A DNA stretch of 36,108 nt from CAYWCV01 sp964629885. Lineage in GTDB: Bacteria > Bacteroidota > Rhodothermia > Balneolales > CAYWCV01. Each line of letters starts with the position of its first letter. Positions within the stretch are counted from its first letter, which is position 1. The stretch spans positions 1 to 36,108 of the forward strand of contig CAZVRJ010000025.1 of the NCBI GenBank assembly GCA_964629885.1, written 5' to 3'. Of the stretch, positions 15,966 to 23,468 are shown piece after piece. The notes below the pieces were generated by a model. The model was given only the letters and a program-made list of their open reading frames with translations, did not search any database and was not told the origin of the DNA. A program made the translations under genes and the position numbers.

Positions 15966-16447
15966 CAGGCGTCGAGCATCACTGAGTGTTCCGATTTCAC
16001 TTTCTCTTGGATGCGGATCAGAGCGTGCAGCACAACCTCTGGACGTGGTGGACACCCGGAGATGTACGCGTCGACAGGTAGGAAGTTATCAACACCTTGA
16101 ACGACTCCATAGCTGCGGTGCATGCCGCCGGTAGAGGCGCAGGCGCCCATGGCAACGCACCACTTTGGATCAGGCATCTGGTCCCAGATGCGGCGAACGG
16201 CATGAGACATCTTGTAGGTGCACCAGCCGGCCACGATCATCAGATCGCTCTGGCGTGGCGAAAAGCGCATTACCTCAGATCCAAAGCGGGAAGCGTCGTA
16301 TTTGGGTCCAGCGAAGGCCATCATTTCGATAGCGCAGCAGGCGAGGCCCATTGGCATAGGCCACATCGCGTTAGCGCGTGCCCAGTTTACGACTGTATCA
16401 ATTTTTGTGGTGAGGAAGCCTTCACCCAAGGCACTTTCTAATCCCAT
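15965..16447 (-). CDS. nuoB: NADH-quinone oxidoreductase subunit B
   Basis: A 160-residue subunit that carries cluster N2, the last electron carrier before quinone. Ligands are the tandem C37-C38 in GLACCAIE, C103 in AMGACASTGG and C132 in SGCPPRPE. The N-terminus MGLESALGEGFLTTKID is typical of the Bacteroidota-type protein. Length is normal. The 3' end overlaps nuoC. Confidence 0.97.
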   Translation of the reverse strand: MGLESALGEGFLTTKIDTVVNWARANAMWPMPMGLACCAIEMMAFAGPKYDASRFGSEVMRFSPRQSDLMIVAGWCTYKMSHAVRRIWDQMPDPKWCVAMGACASTGGMHRSYGVVQGVDNFLPVDAYISGCPPRPEVVLHALIRIQEKVKSEHSVMLDA

Positions 16448-16466
16448 ATTCTTTTGTGTATGGAGG

Positions 16467-16841
16467 TTATGAATGTGTAGTTCGAACGTCCCAGTCGAGA
16501 GTACCTTTTTTCAGAGTGTACATCAACCCGATCAGTAACACCACTATAAATACCATCACCGCCACAAAGGTTCCGGTACCGAGCTCTGTGAAGCGTACAG
16601 CCCATGGATAAATAAACACGACTTCGAGGTCGAAAACGATGAATTCCATGGCAACCATGTAAAAGCTCACACTATATCGGTCTCTGGCTTGTCCGATAGG
16701 ATCCATGCCGCTTTCGTACGGACGAAGCTTGTGAACATTTGGTCTATGAGGACCGAGAACACGTGACAGAATCATAAGCACCAGTGCTAGCACCACTGCG
16801 ATTCCGACCATGATGAGTATAGGGAGGTAATTGTCCGTCAT
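16467..16841 (-). CDS. nuoA: NADH-quinone oxidoreductase subunit A
   Basis: A 124-residue membrane subunit with three hydrophobic helices (about 5-26, 65-85 and 90-113). The family loop has YESGMDPIGQARDRYSVSFY (about 42-61) and FDLEVVFIYPWA (70-81). It is the first gene of the minus-strand nuo operon and follows the best promoter candidate in the window. A 19-bp gap separates it from nuoB. Confidence 0.96.
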   Translation of the reverse strand: MTDNYLPILIMVGIAVVLALVLMILSRVLGPHRPNVHKLRPYESGMDPIGQARDRYSVSFYMVAMEFIVFDLEVVFIYPWAVRFTELGTGTFVAVMVFIVVLLIGLMYTLKKGTLDWDVRTTHS

Positions 16842-16871
16842 TGAATGCGGCTTATTTTTTTTTGACCCGAA

Positions 16872-16900
16872 AAATTAGGGCTAAAACCCCCCAAAGTCAA
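16872..16900 (-). promoter_or_regulatory. Candidate promoter of the nuo operon
   Basis: On the minus strand TTGACT (16900-16895) is followed by a 17-bp spacer and TAATTT (16877-16872). This is a sigma70-like arrangement. The same bases also fit the Bacteroidota pattern loosely: GTTG, a 20-bp spacer, then TAATTTTT. It lies about 30 bp before nuoA, with an A9 run (T9 at 16855-16863 on the plus strand) in the leader. The rest of the 200-bp intergenic region holds only a small GTATG/CATAC inverted repeat (16938-16953). Confidence 0.45.
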
Positions 16901-17042
16901 CCAATAACGGCAGATACATTGGCTATTTGAGTCAATAGTATGCAATAACATACGAGGTATGCCATTAGGAAACCGTTTTTATCCATAATGCTTATTCCGT
17001 AACTTCGAAACAAAGAGCATTTCGATCACTATCTGCACCGAT

Positions 17043-17648
17043 TTGAAACGTATTCACATGGATATTCTGGGCTTGTCTACAAGCCCGAGCAGTGGAGGAG
17101 CCTACGCCCTTATCCTGAACGAAACGGAGGGACGTCGACGTCTCCCCATCATCATAGGGACATTTGAGGCGCAGGCAATAGCCTTGGAGCTTGAGCACAT
17201 CAAGCCTCCACGGCCGATGACCCATGACCTCATTAAATCGGTGATCCAAGGGCTTAATGCTTGGGTTAAACACGTCGTGATCAACGACTTGCGCGACGGT
17301 ACCTTTTTTGCCGAAGTTGTGTGCGAAAACGAGGGATCGGAAGTCGCCATCGATGCACGCCCGAGCGACGCCATTGCCATTGCAATACGGTTCAATGCCA
17401 CCATCTATGTGAATGACCACGTGCTCGACGAAGCTGGCATTGCCGCTGAGAATCCAGCCGATGCCGAAGAGCGGGAATCGGCAGCAGAGCCTGTTTATAC
17501 CCCTGTCGACAAGCCTGCAGGCGAATCGTCGAATCCGCTCGATGATCTGAACAGAGCCCTAGATGCAGCCATCAACGACGAAGATTATGAAAAGGCTGCC
17601 CGCTTGCGCGACGAAATCCAACGCCTGAGAGACCGTCTTGGAAATTAA
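17043..17648 (+). CDS. Bifunctional nuclease family protein (DUF151) with UVR domain
   Basis: A 201-residue protein. The DUF151 core (about 1-132) has LPIIIGTFEAQAIALELE (34-51), PPRPMTHDLIKS (55-66) and AIDARPSDAIAIAIRF. Plant members of this family have RNase and DNase activity; the bacterial role is poorly defined. Residues about 133-160 are a charged linker. Residues 165-200 form a UVR (UvrB/UvrC interaction) helix pair, DDLNRALDAAINDEDYEKAA onward. The start is a TTG at 17043: MKRIHMDILGLS matches the family's usual N-terminus better than the ATG at 17058. The 3' end overlaps bshC by 11 nt. Confidence 0.88.
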   Translation: MKRIHMDILGLSTSPSSGGAYALILNETEGRRRLPIIIGTFEAQAIALELEHIKPPRPMTHDLIKSVIQGLNAWVKHVVINDLRDGTFFAEVVCENEGSEVAIDARPSDAIAIAIRFNATIYVNDHVLDEAGIAAENPADAEERESAAEPVYTPVDKPAGESSNPLDDLNRALDAAINDEDYEKAARLRDEIQRLRDRLGN

Positions 17649-19245
17649 TCGAATACCCTTTTCGGATCTTCCCTTTGGCTCACTTTTTGTCCGAATGATG
17701 AACGGCGACCCAACTGTCAGGCAGTTGTTCGGTCACGGACCCTTCGATTTTGAAAAGGTATTGCAGGGAAATTCCAAATGGCTCCCAAAAGCGACCAAAG
17801 AGCTGCTTTTTTCCCTAAACCAGCCCTACGGCATATCGGACGAGACAGCCGCAAACATTGAAAAGCTTTTCGATTCCGGCACACGCTGCCTAGTAACGGG
17901 CCAGCAGCTGACGGTTTTCGGTGGACCCCTCTACACTTTTTTCAAGATTGCCACCACAATTGCCCTGTCGAAACGCCTCTCTAATGAAACTGGCCGACCT
18001 GTGGTGCCCGTGTTCTGGCTGGCCGACGAAGACCACGACTATGAAGAGGTCGCATCGGTGCAGCTCATCAAGGGCAACGACATCATAACGCACACGTTGG
18101 CCGACGAGAGCAATCTTTCATTACCGGTGGCCGATAGGCTCATCGGCTCAAACATAACGGCTTTCACCGACGAGGTGTTCGAGTCGCTCGGAACTACCGA
18201 TTTCACCGACGAACTCCGCCAACTCATTGACGGATGCTACATCGAGGGAGTATCGCATGGCAAAGCATTCGGTAGCCTCATAGCTAAGATCTTTGGAAAG
18301 CACGGCCTCGTGCTGGCTGGCAGCAACCATCCGGATGTAAAAAAGACGCTTTTCCCCGTCATGTTGCGTGCAGTCGAACACGCAGGGGAAGTTTATGACG
18401 CTCTCGATAAACAGTCGATTCTGGCCGAAAAAGTGTCTCCGAGGCAAGCACAGATATCCGATTCGCTGCTGTTCTACCTCAACCCTGATACGGGCGGATC
18501 GCGCGATCGTATCCGTCATGAATCCGGCATATGGACGGCTGGTGAGTCCCTGCGATGGACATCCGACGAGTTGGTGGAGGCTATCATGAGCCATCCCGAA
18601 CGGTTTTCCCCCAACGTGTTCCTGCGCCCCATTTTTCAGGATTTCTTGCTCCCCACACTGGCGTATGTGGCAGGCCCCGGCGAGATGGCCTATTACGCGC
18701 AAATGAAGCACCTGTACGAAGTGTTCGGCATTGAGATGCCAATCATCACCGCCCGTCATTCCGCAACACTCATCGAGCCGGCCATCCGCAGACTACTCAC
18801 CGATCTACCTTTCGATTTTCTGGATTACATCGATCGTGTCGACGACCTAGAGAAGCGTTTCATAGCCGAACACACCAGTTTAGATCCCGACCGCCTCACC
18901 GACGACTGGTTGGCTGAGCTAGCCAAGGTCTCGGAGTCCTACATTGAAACCATCGGTAACGAGGATCCCACACTTCGGGCGAGCGCAGAGAAGGTGATAA
19001 GCGAGTTTCAAAGTTCCATCGATCGAGTCAAAGGCAAATTGGTGCGAACCGTTAAGCAGAAGGAGCAGACGGGATTAAACCGCATTCGAAGGGTCAAAAC
19101 CTCCCTTTTTCCCGAGAACGGCTTGCAGGAGAGAACCATCAGTGGCATCTATTTCATGAATAAGTACGGCCTCAATGTATGGGATCGCATCATCGATGAG
19201 TTTGCTGCTGTAGATGCCGATACGCACATCACCATCGACCTTTAA
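17638..19245 (+). CDS. bshC: Bacillithiol biosynthesis cysteine-adding enzyme BshC
   Basis: A 535-residue protein predicted to add cysteine to GlcN-malate, the last step of bacillithiol synthesis in the cytoplasm. Family blocks are CLVTGQQLTVFGGPLYTFFK (about 84-103), PVFWLADEDHDYEE (138-151), FLRPIFQDFLLPTLAYVAGPGE and MPIITARHSATLIEP. A C-terminal coiled-coil segment lies at about 440-500. The start is a TTG overlapping the previous gene; MEINRIPFSDLP resembles other BshC N-termini, and the next ATG (17695) would lose conserved sequence. BshA and BshB are not in view. Bacillithiol is the low-molecular-weight thiol of many Bacteroidota and Firmicutes, which supports the taxonomic guess. Confidence 0.93.
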   Translation: MEINRIPFSDLPFGSLFVRMMNGDPTVRQLFGHGPFDFEKVLQGNSKWLPKATKELLFSLNQPYGISDETAANIEKLFDSGTRCLVTGQQLTVFGGPLYTFFKIATTIALSKRLSNETGRPVVPVFWLADEDHDYEEVASVQLIKGNDIITHTLADESNLSLPVADRLIGSNITAFTDEVFESLGTTDFTDELRQLIDGCYIEGVSHGKAFGSLIAKIFGKHGLVLAGSNHPDVKKTLFPVMLRAVEHAGEVYDALDKQSILAEKVSPRQAQISDSLLFYLNPDTGGSRDRIRHESGIWTAGESLRWTSDELVEAIMSHPERFSPNVFLRPIFQDFLLPTLAYVAGPGEMAYYAQMKHLYEVFGIEMPIITARHSATLIEPAIRRLLTDLPFDFLDYIDRVDDLEKRFIAEHTSLDPDRLTDDWLAELAKVSESYIETIGNEDPTLRASAEKVISEFQSSIDRVKGKLVRTVKQKEQTGLNRIRRVKTSLFPENGLQERTISGIYFMNKYGLNVWDRIIDEFAAVDADTHITIDL

Positions 19246-19246
19246 G

Positions 19247-19825
19247 ATGGCCTCCATGCACGACAAAGCCGCCATCAGGGCACATTTTCTGCATGTGCGA
19301 AAGAATCGAACTTCCGACGAATATGGGGAAAAATCGAGGCTGATTTCAGAGCGCCTGCTTGAATTCTGCAGGAGTCAATCTTTTGATGTTGTGCATACGT
19401 TTCTGCCCATGACTGCAAAAGGTGAGCCCGATATTTCGGCGTTTATAACCACATCGTTAGTTGAAGGGCTGAGCTTAATTGTACCCGAGGTGGTGCGTGG
19501 TCAGCTCGAAATGCAACATCACTGGTATCGACTTGAGACGGAGGTGCACGATGGACATTGGGGGGTATCGGTGCCAAAGGTTTCGGATAGTGCCGATCCT
19601 AGAATGGCAGATGCAGTGCTAGTTCCAATGCTCGCCGTCGATACGAACGGGTATCGGGTTGGCTACGGAAAAGGTTATTACGACTATTTCCTGAGCAAAT
19701 TGGATGCGATATTTATCGGTGTCTGTTTTGATGATGAGGTGATCGATACAGTGTCCCACGAGTCGCACGATGTGCCCGTTCATTATATTATCAGTGAAAA
19801 TCGGACAGAAAAAGTAATCCGTTGA
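19247..19825 (+). CDS. 5-formyltetrahydrofolate cyclo-ligase
   Basis: A 192-residue enzyme that converts 5-formyl-THF to 5,10-methenyl-THF with ATP, recycling a folate storage form. The signature GYGKGYYD is at 139-146, followed by IGVCFDDEVID. The substrate-binding stretch FLPMTAKGEPDIS lies in the N-terminal half. The frame extends into bshC (19214), but the ATG at 19247 lies one base after the bshC stop. ATG 19256 is an alternative that shortens it by three residues. Operon with bshC is likely. Confidence 0.93.
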   Translation: MASMHDKAAIRAHFLHVRKNRTSDEYGEKSRLISERLLEFCRSQSFDVVHTFLPMTAKGEPDISAFITTSLVEGLSLIVPEVVRGQLEMQHHWYRLETEVHDGHWGVSVPKVSDSADPRMADAVLVPMLAVDTNGYRVGYGKGYYDYFLSKLDAIFIGVCFDDEVIDTVSHESHDVPVHYIISENRTEKVIR

Positions 19826-19908
19826 TTGATTTTTTCATAAGTTTACCCGTGTCTGGTAACATTTGGCAGCTTGAATCGTAGATTAGAGGATAACCTATAA
19901 ATTCCGAA

Positions 19909-20526
19909 ATGTCAGAACGCACACGCACCACACAAAACAACCCAGATCTGGTAAATTACACCCAAGGTGACCTTGAGGCCGCACTGAATGATTTTTTGAG
20001 GGAGCAGGAGCCGCCTCAAAAAGTGAACCTGTTCAACTTCAAGACGATCGCCGGAATGGGCATGTTGTTTATCACAAGCTTATTCCTGATCCAGCAACTC
20101 ATACCATGGTTTGGCTTTACCATCGACAGCGGTTTAGTTGAGGCACTTCCTATAATCGGCGGTATTCTTGTGGCTTTGACGGGTCTCGGTTTTTTTAGTG
20201 GACAAAAGAAGCCAAAGCGGGTGAAGGCAAAATTTGAGCCGACTGCAGAAAAGACGATCACCCTCAACGATCTAAACGAAAAGTCGAGGCTCGACAGCTA
20301 CGCCCTCAGCCACCCTAAAAAACTGTATCGTTCATCGAAGGACAAGAGGTTCTTGGGAGTATGCGGTGGAATTGCCAAGTATTTCGGGCTGAATCCGTTT
20401 GCGGTGCGTTTACTTTGGGCCATATTGACACTTTCGTCGGGCGGCGTTATGATACCCTTGTATATTCTGATGGCCATTATCATGCCAAAAGAGCCACCCA
20501 TGTTTCAGCTACCTTACAATAAATAG
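19909..20526 (+). CDS. PspC-domain membrane protein
   Basis: A 205-residue inner-membrane protein. Two hydrophobic segments lie at about 46-67 and 80-97. A charged cytoplasmic stretch follows (98-138), then a C-terminal PspC domain (139-195) with KRFLGVCGGIAKYFGLNPFA and a last membrane segment. PspC proteins act in envelope-stress responses in Proteobacteria; here the role is unknown and no pspA or regulator is nearby. N-terminal residues 1-40 are polar. An 83-bp gap precedes it with a TAAGTTTA (19838-19845) resembling a -7 element, but no matching -33 box. It ends 3 bp before tmk. Confidence 0.85.
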   Translation: MSERTRTTQNNPDLVNYTQGDLEAALNDFLREQEPPQKVNLFNFKTIAGMGMLFITSLFLIQQLIPWFGFTIDSGLVEALPIIGGILVALTGLGFFSGQKKPKRVKAKFEPTAEKTITLNDLNEKSRLDSYALSHPKKLYRSSKDKRFLGVCGGIAKYFGLNPFAVRLLWAILTLSSGGVMIPLYILMAIIMPKEPPMFQLPYNK

Positions 20527-20529
20527 GTT

Positions 20530-21153
20530 ATGCTCATCAATTTTGAGGGTATTGACGGATGTGGCAAAACCACACAGCTTGGGTTGCTGCACGACAGGCT
20601 CCTAGGAAACGGGTACGACACACTGGCGTTGCGGGAGCCCGGAGGTACCGACGTATCGGAAGCCATCCGCTCGCTGCTTCTCGATGATAAATACCATGTG
20701 ACCCCCATCGCAGAACTTCTCCTGTTTTCGGCTGCAAGGGCGCAGCTCACAAACGAAAGGGTTCGCCCGGCGCTCGAGGCTGGTACTATCGTGCTACTCG
20801 ACCGATATTACGACTCCACCTCAGCGTATCAAGGGTATGGAAGACAACAGTTGAGCCTTGAAGCCATCGACGAAGTAAATGCAGTTGCCACTGGAGGCTT
20901 GGTACCTGATGTTACTTTTTATTTCGACGTTGATATCGACACGGCATTTTCGAGGAGATCGGGTCAGGCCGATCGCATGGAGCAGTCGGGCCGGGAGTTT
21001 TTCCAGCGAGTCAGAGATGGATATCGCAAGCTAGCCCAGCGACACGCCGAGCGGTTCGTTACACTGGATGCAAGTCTTCCGATGGAGTATATTCACGAAC
21101 TTGTTTGGACTCATGTGCAGATTCACCTCGATCAGCCAAAGCCTCAAGCTTAG
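20530..21153 (+). CDS. tmk: Thymidylate kinase
   Basis: A 207-residue P-loop kinase that phosphorylates dTMP to dTDP. The P-loop EGIDGCGKTT is at 6-15, REPGGTDVSE (about 35-44) and the DRYYDSTSAYQG block (about 93-104) bind substrate, and the lid contains RRSGQADRME (about 141-150). Length and motifs are normal. AGG lies just before the ATG. The last 95 bp overlap the end of the RND transporter gene on the opposite strand. Both proteins look complete, so neither end appears to be a frameshift artefact. Confidence 0.96.
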   Translation: MLINFEGIDGCGKTTQLGLLHDRLLGNGYDTLALREPGGTDVSEAIRSLLLDDKYHVTPIAELLLFSAARAQLTNERVRPALEAGTIVLLDRYYDSTSAYQGYGRQQLSLEAIDEVNAVATGGLVPDVTFYFDVDIDTAFSRRSGQADRMEQSGREFFQRVRDGYRKLAQRHAERFVTLDASLPMEYIHELVWTHVQIHLDQPKPQA

Positions 21154-23425
21154 TTCCAAGTTCGGGCTTGATCCAGTAAATCAATGCTGGTAGGAACACC
21201 AGATCGGCTATGACGGCCGTAAAAATGGTCAAGCTAACCAAGCTTCCCATGAGTCGGGTGGAGTCAAAGTCGCTGAATCCAAGAGTTCCAAAACCGGCCA
21301 ATAGTATTATACTTGTGAGGATCATAGCCCGTCCGGTTTTCTCGGTGGTCAGGCGCACTGTTGATCGGAAGTCCAATCCCTTCGTTGACTCAAGCCGTAA
21401 TCGTGCCAAATAGTGGATCGTGTCGTCGACGGCGATGCCGAAGGCGATGGTGAAGATGACGGCAGTCGACGGTTTGATCCAAATCTGGAAATATCCCATG
21501 ATGCCAGCCGTGACCAATAGGGGCAATAGGTTTGGGATCATCGATATGAAGATCAGCGACACCTTTCGAAATAGCGCCCACATCAGTAAACCGATAAAAC
21601 CGATAGCAAGCAGGATGCTCCAAGTCAACGAGTTGACGATGTTATGCGTGAGGTCGGACACGAGGATGTTGCTTCCTGTCATCATCACCTTTTCGGTCGG
21701 GAAGAAACGGGCAACAGCCACATCCAACGTATCGCGAAGGGTGTTCATCTTGTAGCTGCCCATATCTTCGGTGAGAACCGATAGACGAACCTCCGAATAG
21801 TCGAAATCCGTGAACGACGTGGCCGTTTCGGCTCCTGTCAATTCAAGAAGGAGCTGGTATTGTGCGATGCGGTCAGATGTGTCGGGAAGCCTGCTACTGT
21901 CTGCTGCCAATGGATCCACCAACGTATGTGTCTGCTCCATCAGGCTAGAGAAGCTAATTACCTTCCTGAATTCTGGGATCTGTGCCAAAAACTGGTGCAT
22001 GCTGTCGACACGCAATAGAAGATTCGGGTCGTAGATACCACCTTCGGTACCCGTCGATACGATAATTTCGAGCGGGAATTGTGGGGTGAGTTCATCACTC
22101 GCAAAGCGCGCAGCCTCGAGTAGATCGGAATCTTTGCCTACATCGTCGAAGATGTAGCTGTTTACTCGTAACTGGCTAATCCCCATTCCAATGACGACTG
22201 TCAGCACAGTACCTACTACAACGATGGCGCGGTGATGCACAAATACCACATCGTCGAGACGAAATAGAATTTTGCCTAATTGGTTATGGATGCGCTCCTT
22301 GTTGACATTCACCCGACCCTTTTCGCCGCTTAACTTCAGAACAGCAGGCAGGGCAATGATGGTGACCAAGAAAGCTATCATCACACCGACGGCCGTGTAA
22401 AGGCCAAAATTGCGCATCGGCAGAACATTGCTCGTCGCCAATGTTGCGAAACCGATGGCCGTAGTTACGCTCGTTAGCAGGGTGGCAGTACCCATGGTAA
22501 CCAATGCCCGGCGTATCGACGTGTTGGGGTCCGTGCCTTGGATGAGCTCATCGTTGTATTTGCTCATAACGTGAATCGAATCAGCGATGCCAACGCATAG
22601 CAAAATCGGAGCAATAGTCGAGCTCATGATTTCAAAGAAACCACCTGTAAGTTGCAAAATGGCAATCGTGAACAAGATGGTAATCCAAACGATCCCTATC
22701 GGTATCAGAACATCGCGCCAATTACGGTAGAGGAACCATAAAAGGAACACGATCAGCATGCTCGATATGCTCACATAAAAGATGATCTGCTCGTTGAGCC
22801 GGTTCACGTACATGTTACGAAAGTAGGGGATACCCGTGATGTACACCTTGGCTACATCGTACAGCGGAGAGATGATTGGCTCAAGCTCCTTGAGAATGCG
22901 TTGACGGTCGGTGTACGTCACCATATCCGACTCGAGCTGCACGTATAAGCCCATCACGGTACCATCGCGATTGATGACCAAATTGGACAGAAACGGATCT
23001 TTTGACCAGGCTTGAAGCAGGCTGTCGCGATGGGTCGCGAGTAGGCTTTTATCTTCTACCCAAGGACGAGTGATCAAATTGCCCTCGTCCGATTCGAGGC
23101 TTTCGGCACTTAAAATGCTGATTGTGCCGTCAACGCCGTAAATATCCTCAATTAACGGAATGAGGTCTTCGACCGTTTGGATAAGACTAGGATCGAAGAC
23201 ATCTTCGTGCTGTAGCAAAATGGCTATGATATTGTCGTCGCGACCGTAATCGTTAATGAATCGCTGATATTCGACGATGGTCTGTGCCTCTTTCGGGAAG
23301 AATCCCTCAAGGCTGAAATCCGTGTCTATATTAGAGGCTGGCCATACAGCAGCTGCCATCAGGATGATGATAGCAACGAGTACCGACCGCGGGTATTTGG
23401 TGAGGAATTGTGCGAGTGAATCCAT
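21059..23425 (-). CDS. RND/MMPL-family transporter permease
   Basis: A 788-residue inner-membrane transporter with the duplicated RND layout: TM1 (about 14-30), a periplasmic domain (31-205), a TM2-6 bundle, TM7 (about 395-413), a second periplasmic domain, and TM8-12 (about 615-755). Each half carries a proton-relay-like motif after its fourth segment: GIADSIHVMSKYND in the first, FGIAVDDTIHYLARLRLE in the second. The size and short loops point to the MMPL/HAE3 group, which moves lipids or hydrophobic compounds, rather than tripartite drug pumps of about 1,040 residues. No adaptor or TolC gene is adjacent. It follows an outer-membrane barrel gene by 43 bp, probably in one operon. Substrate unknown. 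Confidence 0.88.
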   Translation of the reverse strand: MDSLAQFLTKYPRSVLVAIIILMAAAVWPASNIDTDFSLEGFFPKEAQTIVEYQRFINDYGRDDNIIAILLQHEDVFDPSLIQTVEDLIPLIEDIYGVDGTISILSAESLESDEGNLITRPWVEDKSLLATHRDSLLQAWSKDPFLSNLVINRDGTVMGLYVQLESDMVTYTDRQRILKELEPIISPLYDVAKVYITGIPYFRNMYVNRLNEQIIFYVSISSMLIVFLLWFLYRNWRDVLIPIGIVWITILFTIAILQLTGGFFEIMSSTIAPILLCVGIADSIHVMSKYNDELIQGTDPNTSIRRALVTMGTATLLTSVTTAIGFATLATSNVLPMRNFGLYTAVGVMIAFLVTIIALPAVLKLSGEKGRVNVNKERIHNQLGKILFRLDDVVFVHHRAIVVVGTVLTVVIGMGISQLRVNSYIFDDVGKDSDLLEAARFASDELTPQFPLEIIVSTGTEGGIYDPNLLLRVDSMHQFLAQIPEFRKVISFSSLMEQTHTLVDPLAADSSRLPDTSDRIAQYQLLLELTGAETATSFTDFDYSEVRLSVLTEDMGSYKMNTLRDTLDVAVARFFPTEKVMMTGSNILVSDLTHNIVNSLTWSILLAIGFIGLLMWALFRKVSLIFISMIPNLLPLLVTAGIMGYFQIWIKPSTAVIFTIAFGIAVDDTIHYLARLRLESTKGLDFRSTVRLTTEKTGRAMILTSIILLAGFGTLGFSDFDSTRLMGSLVSLTIFTAVIADLVFLPALIYWIKPELGTKLEALADRGESAHESKQVREYTPSEDLHPV

Positions 23426-23468
23426 TTGTGAAATCAGAACAATCTAATAGCGTAAATAGATTCCCCCA

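Noticed and set aside
16842..17042. tRNA or small RNA gene in the largest clean intergenic gap
   Set aside because: No cloverleaf or strong terminator found; only promoter-like elements and a short inverted repeat.
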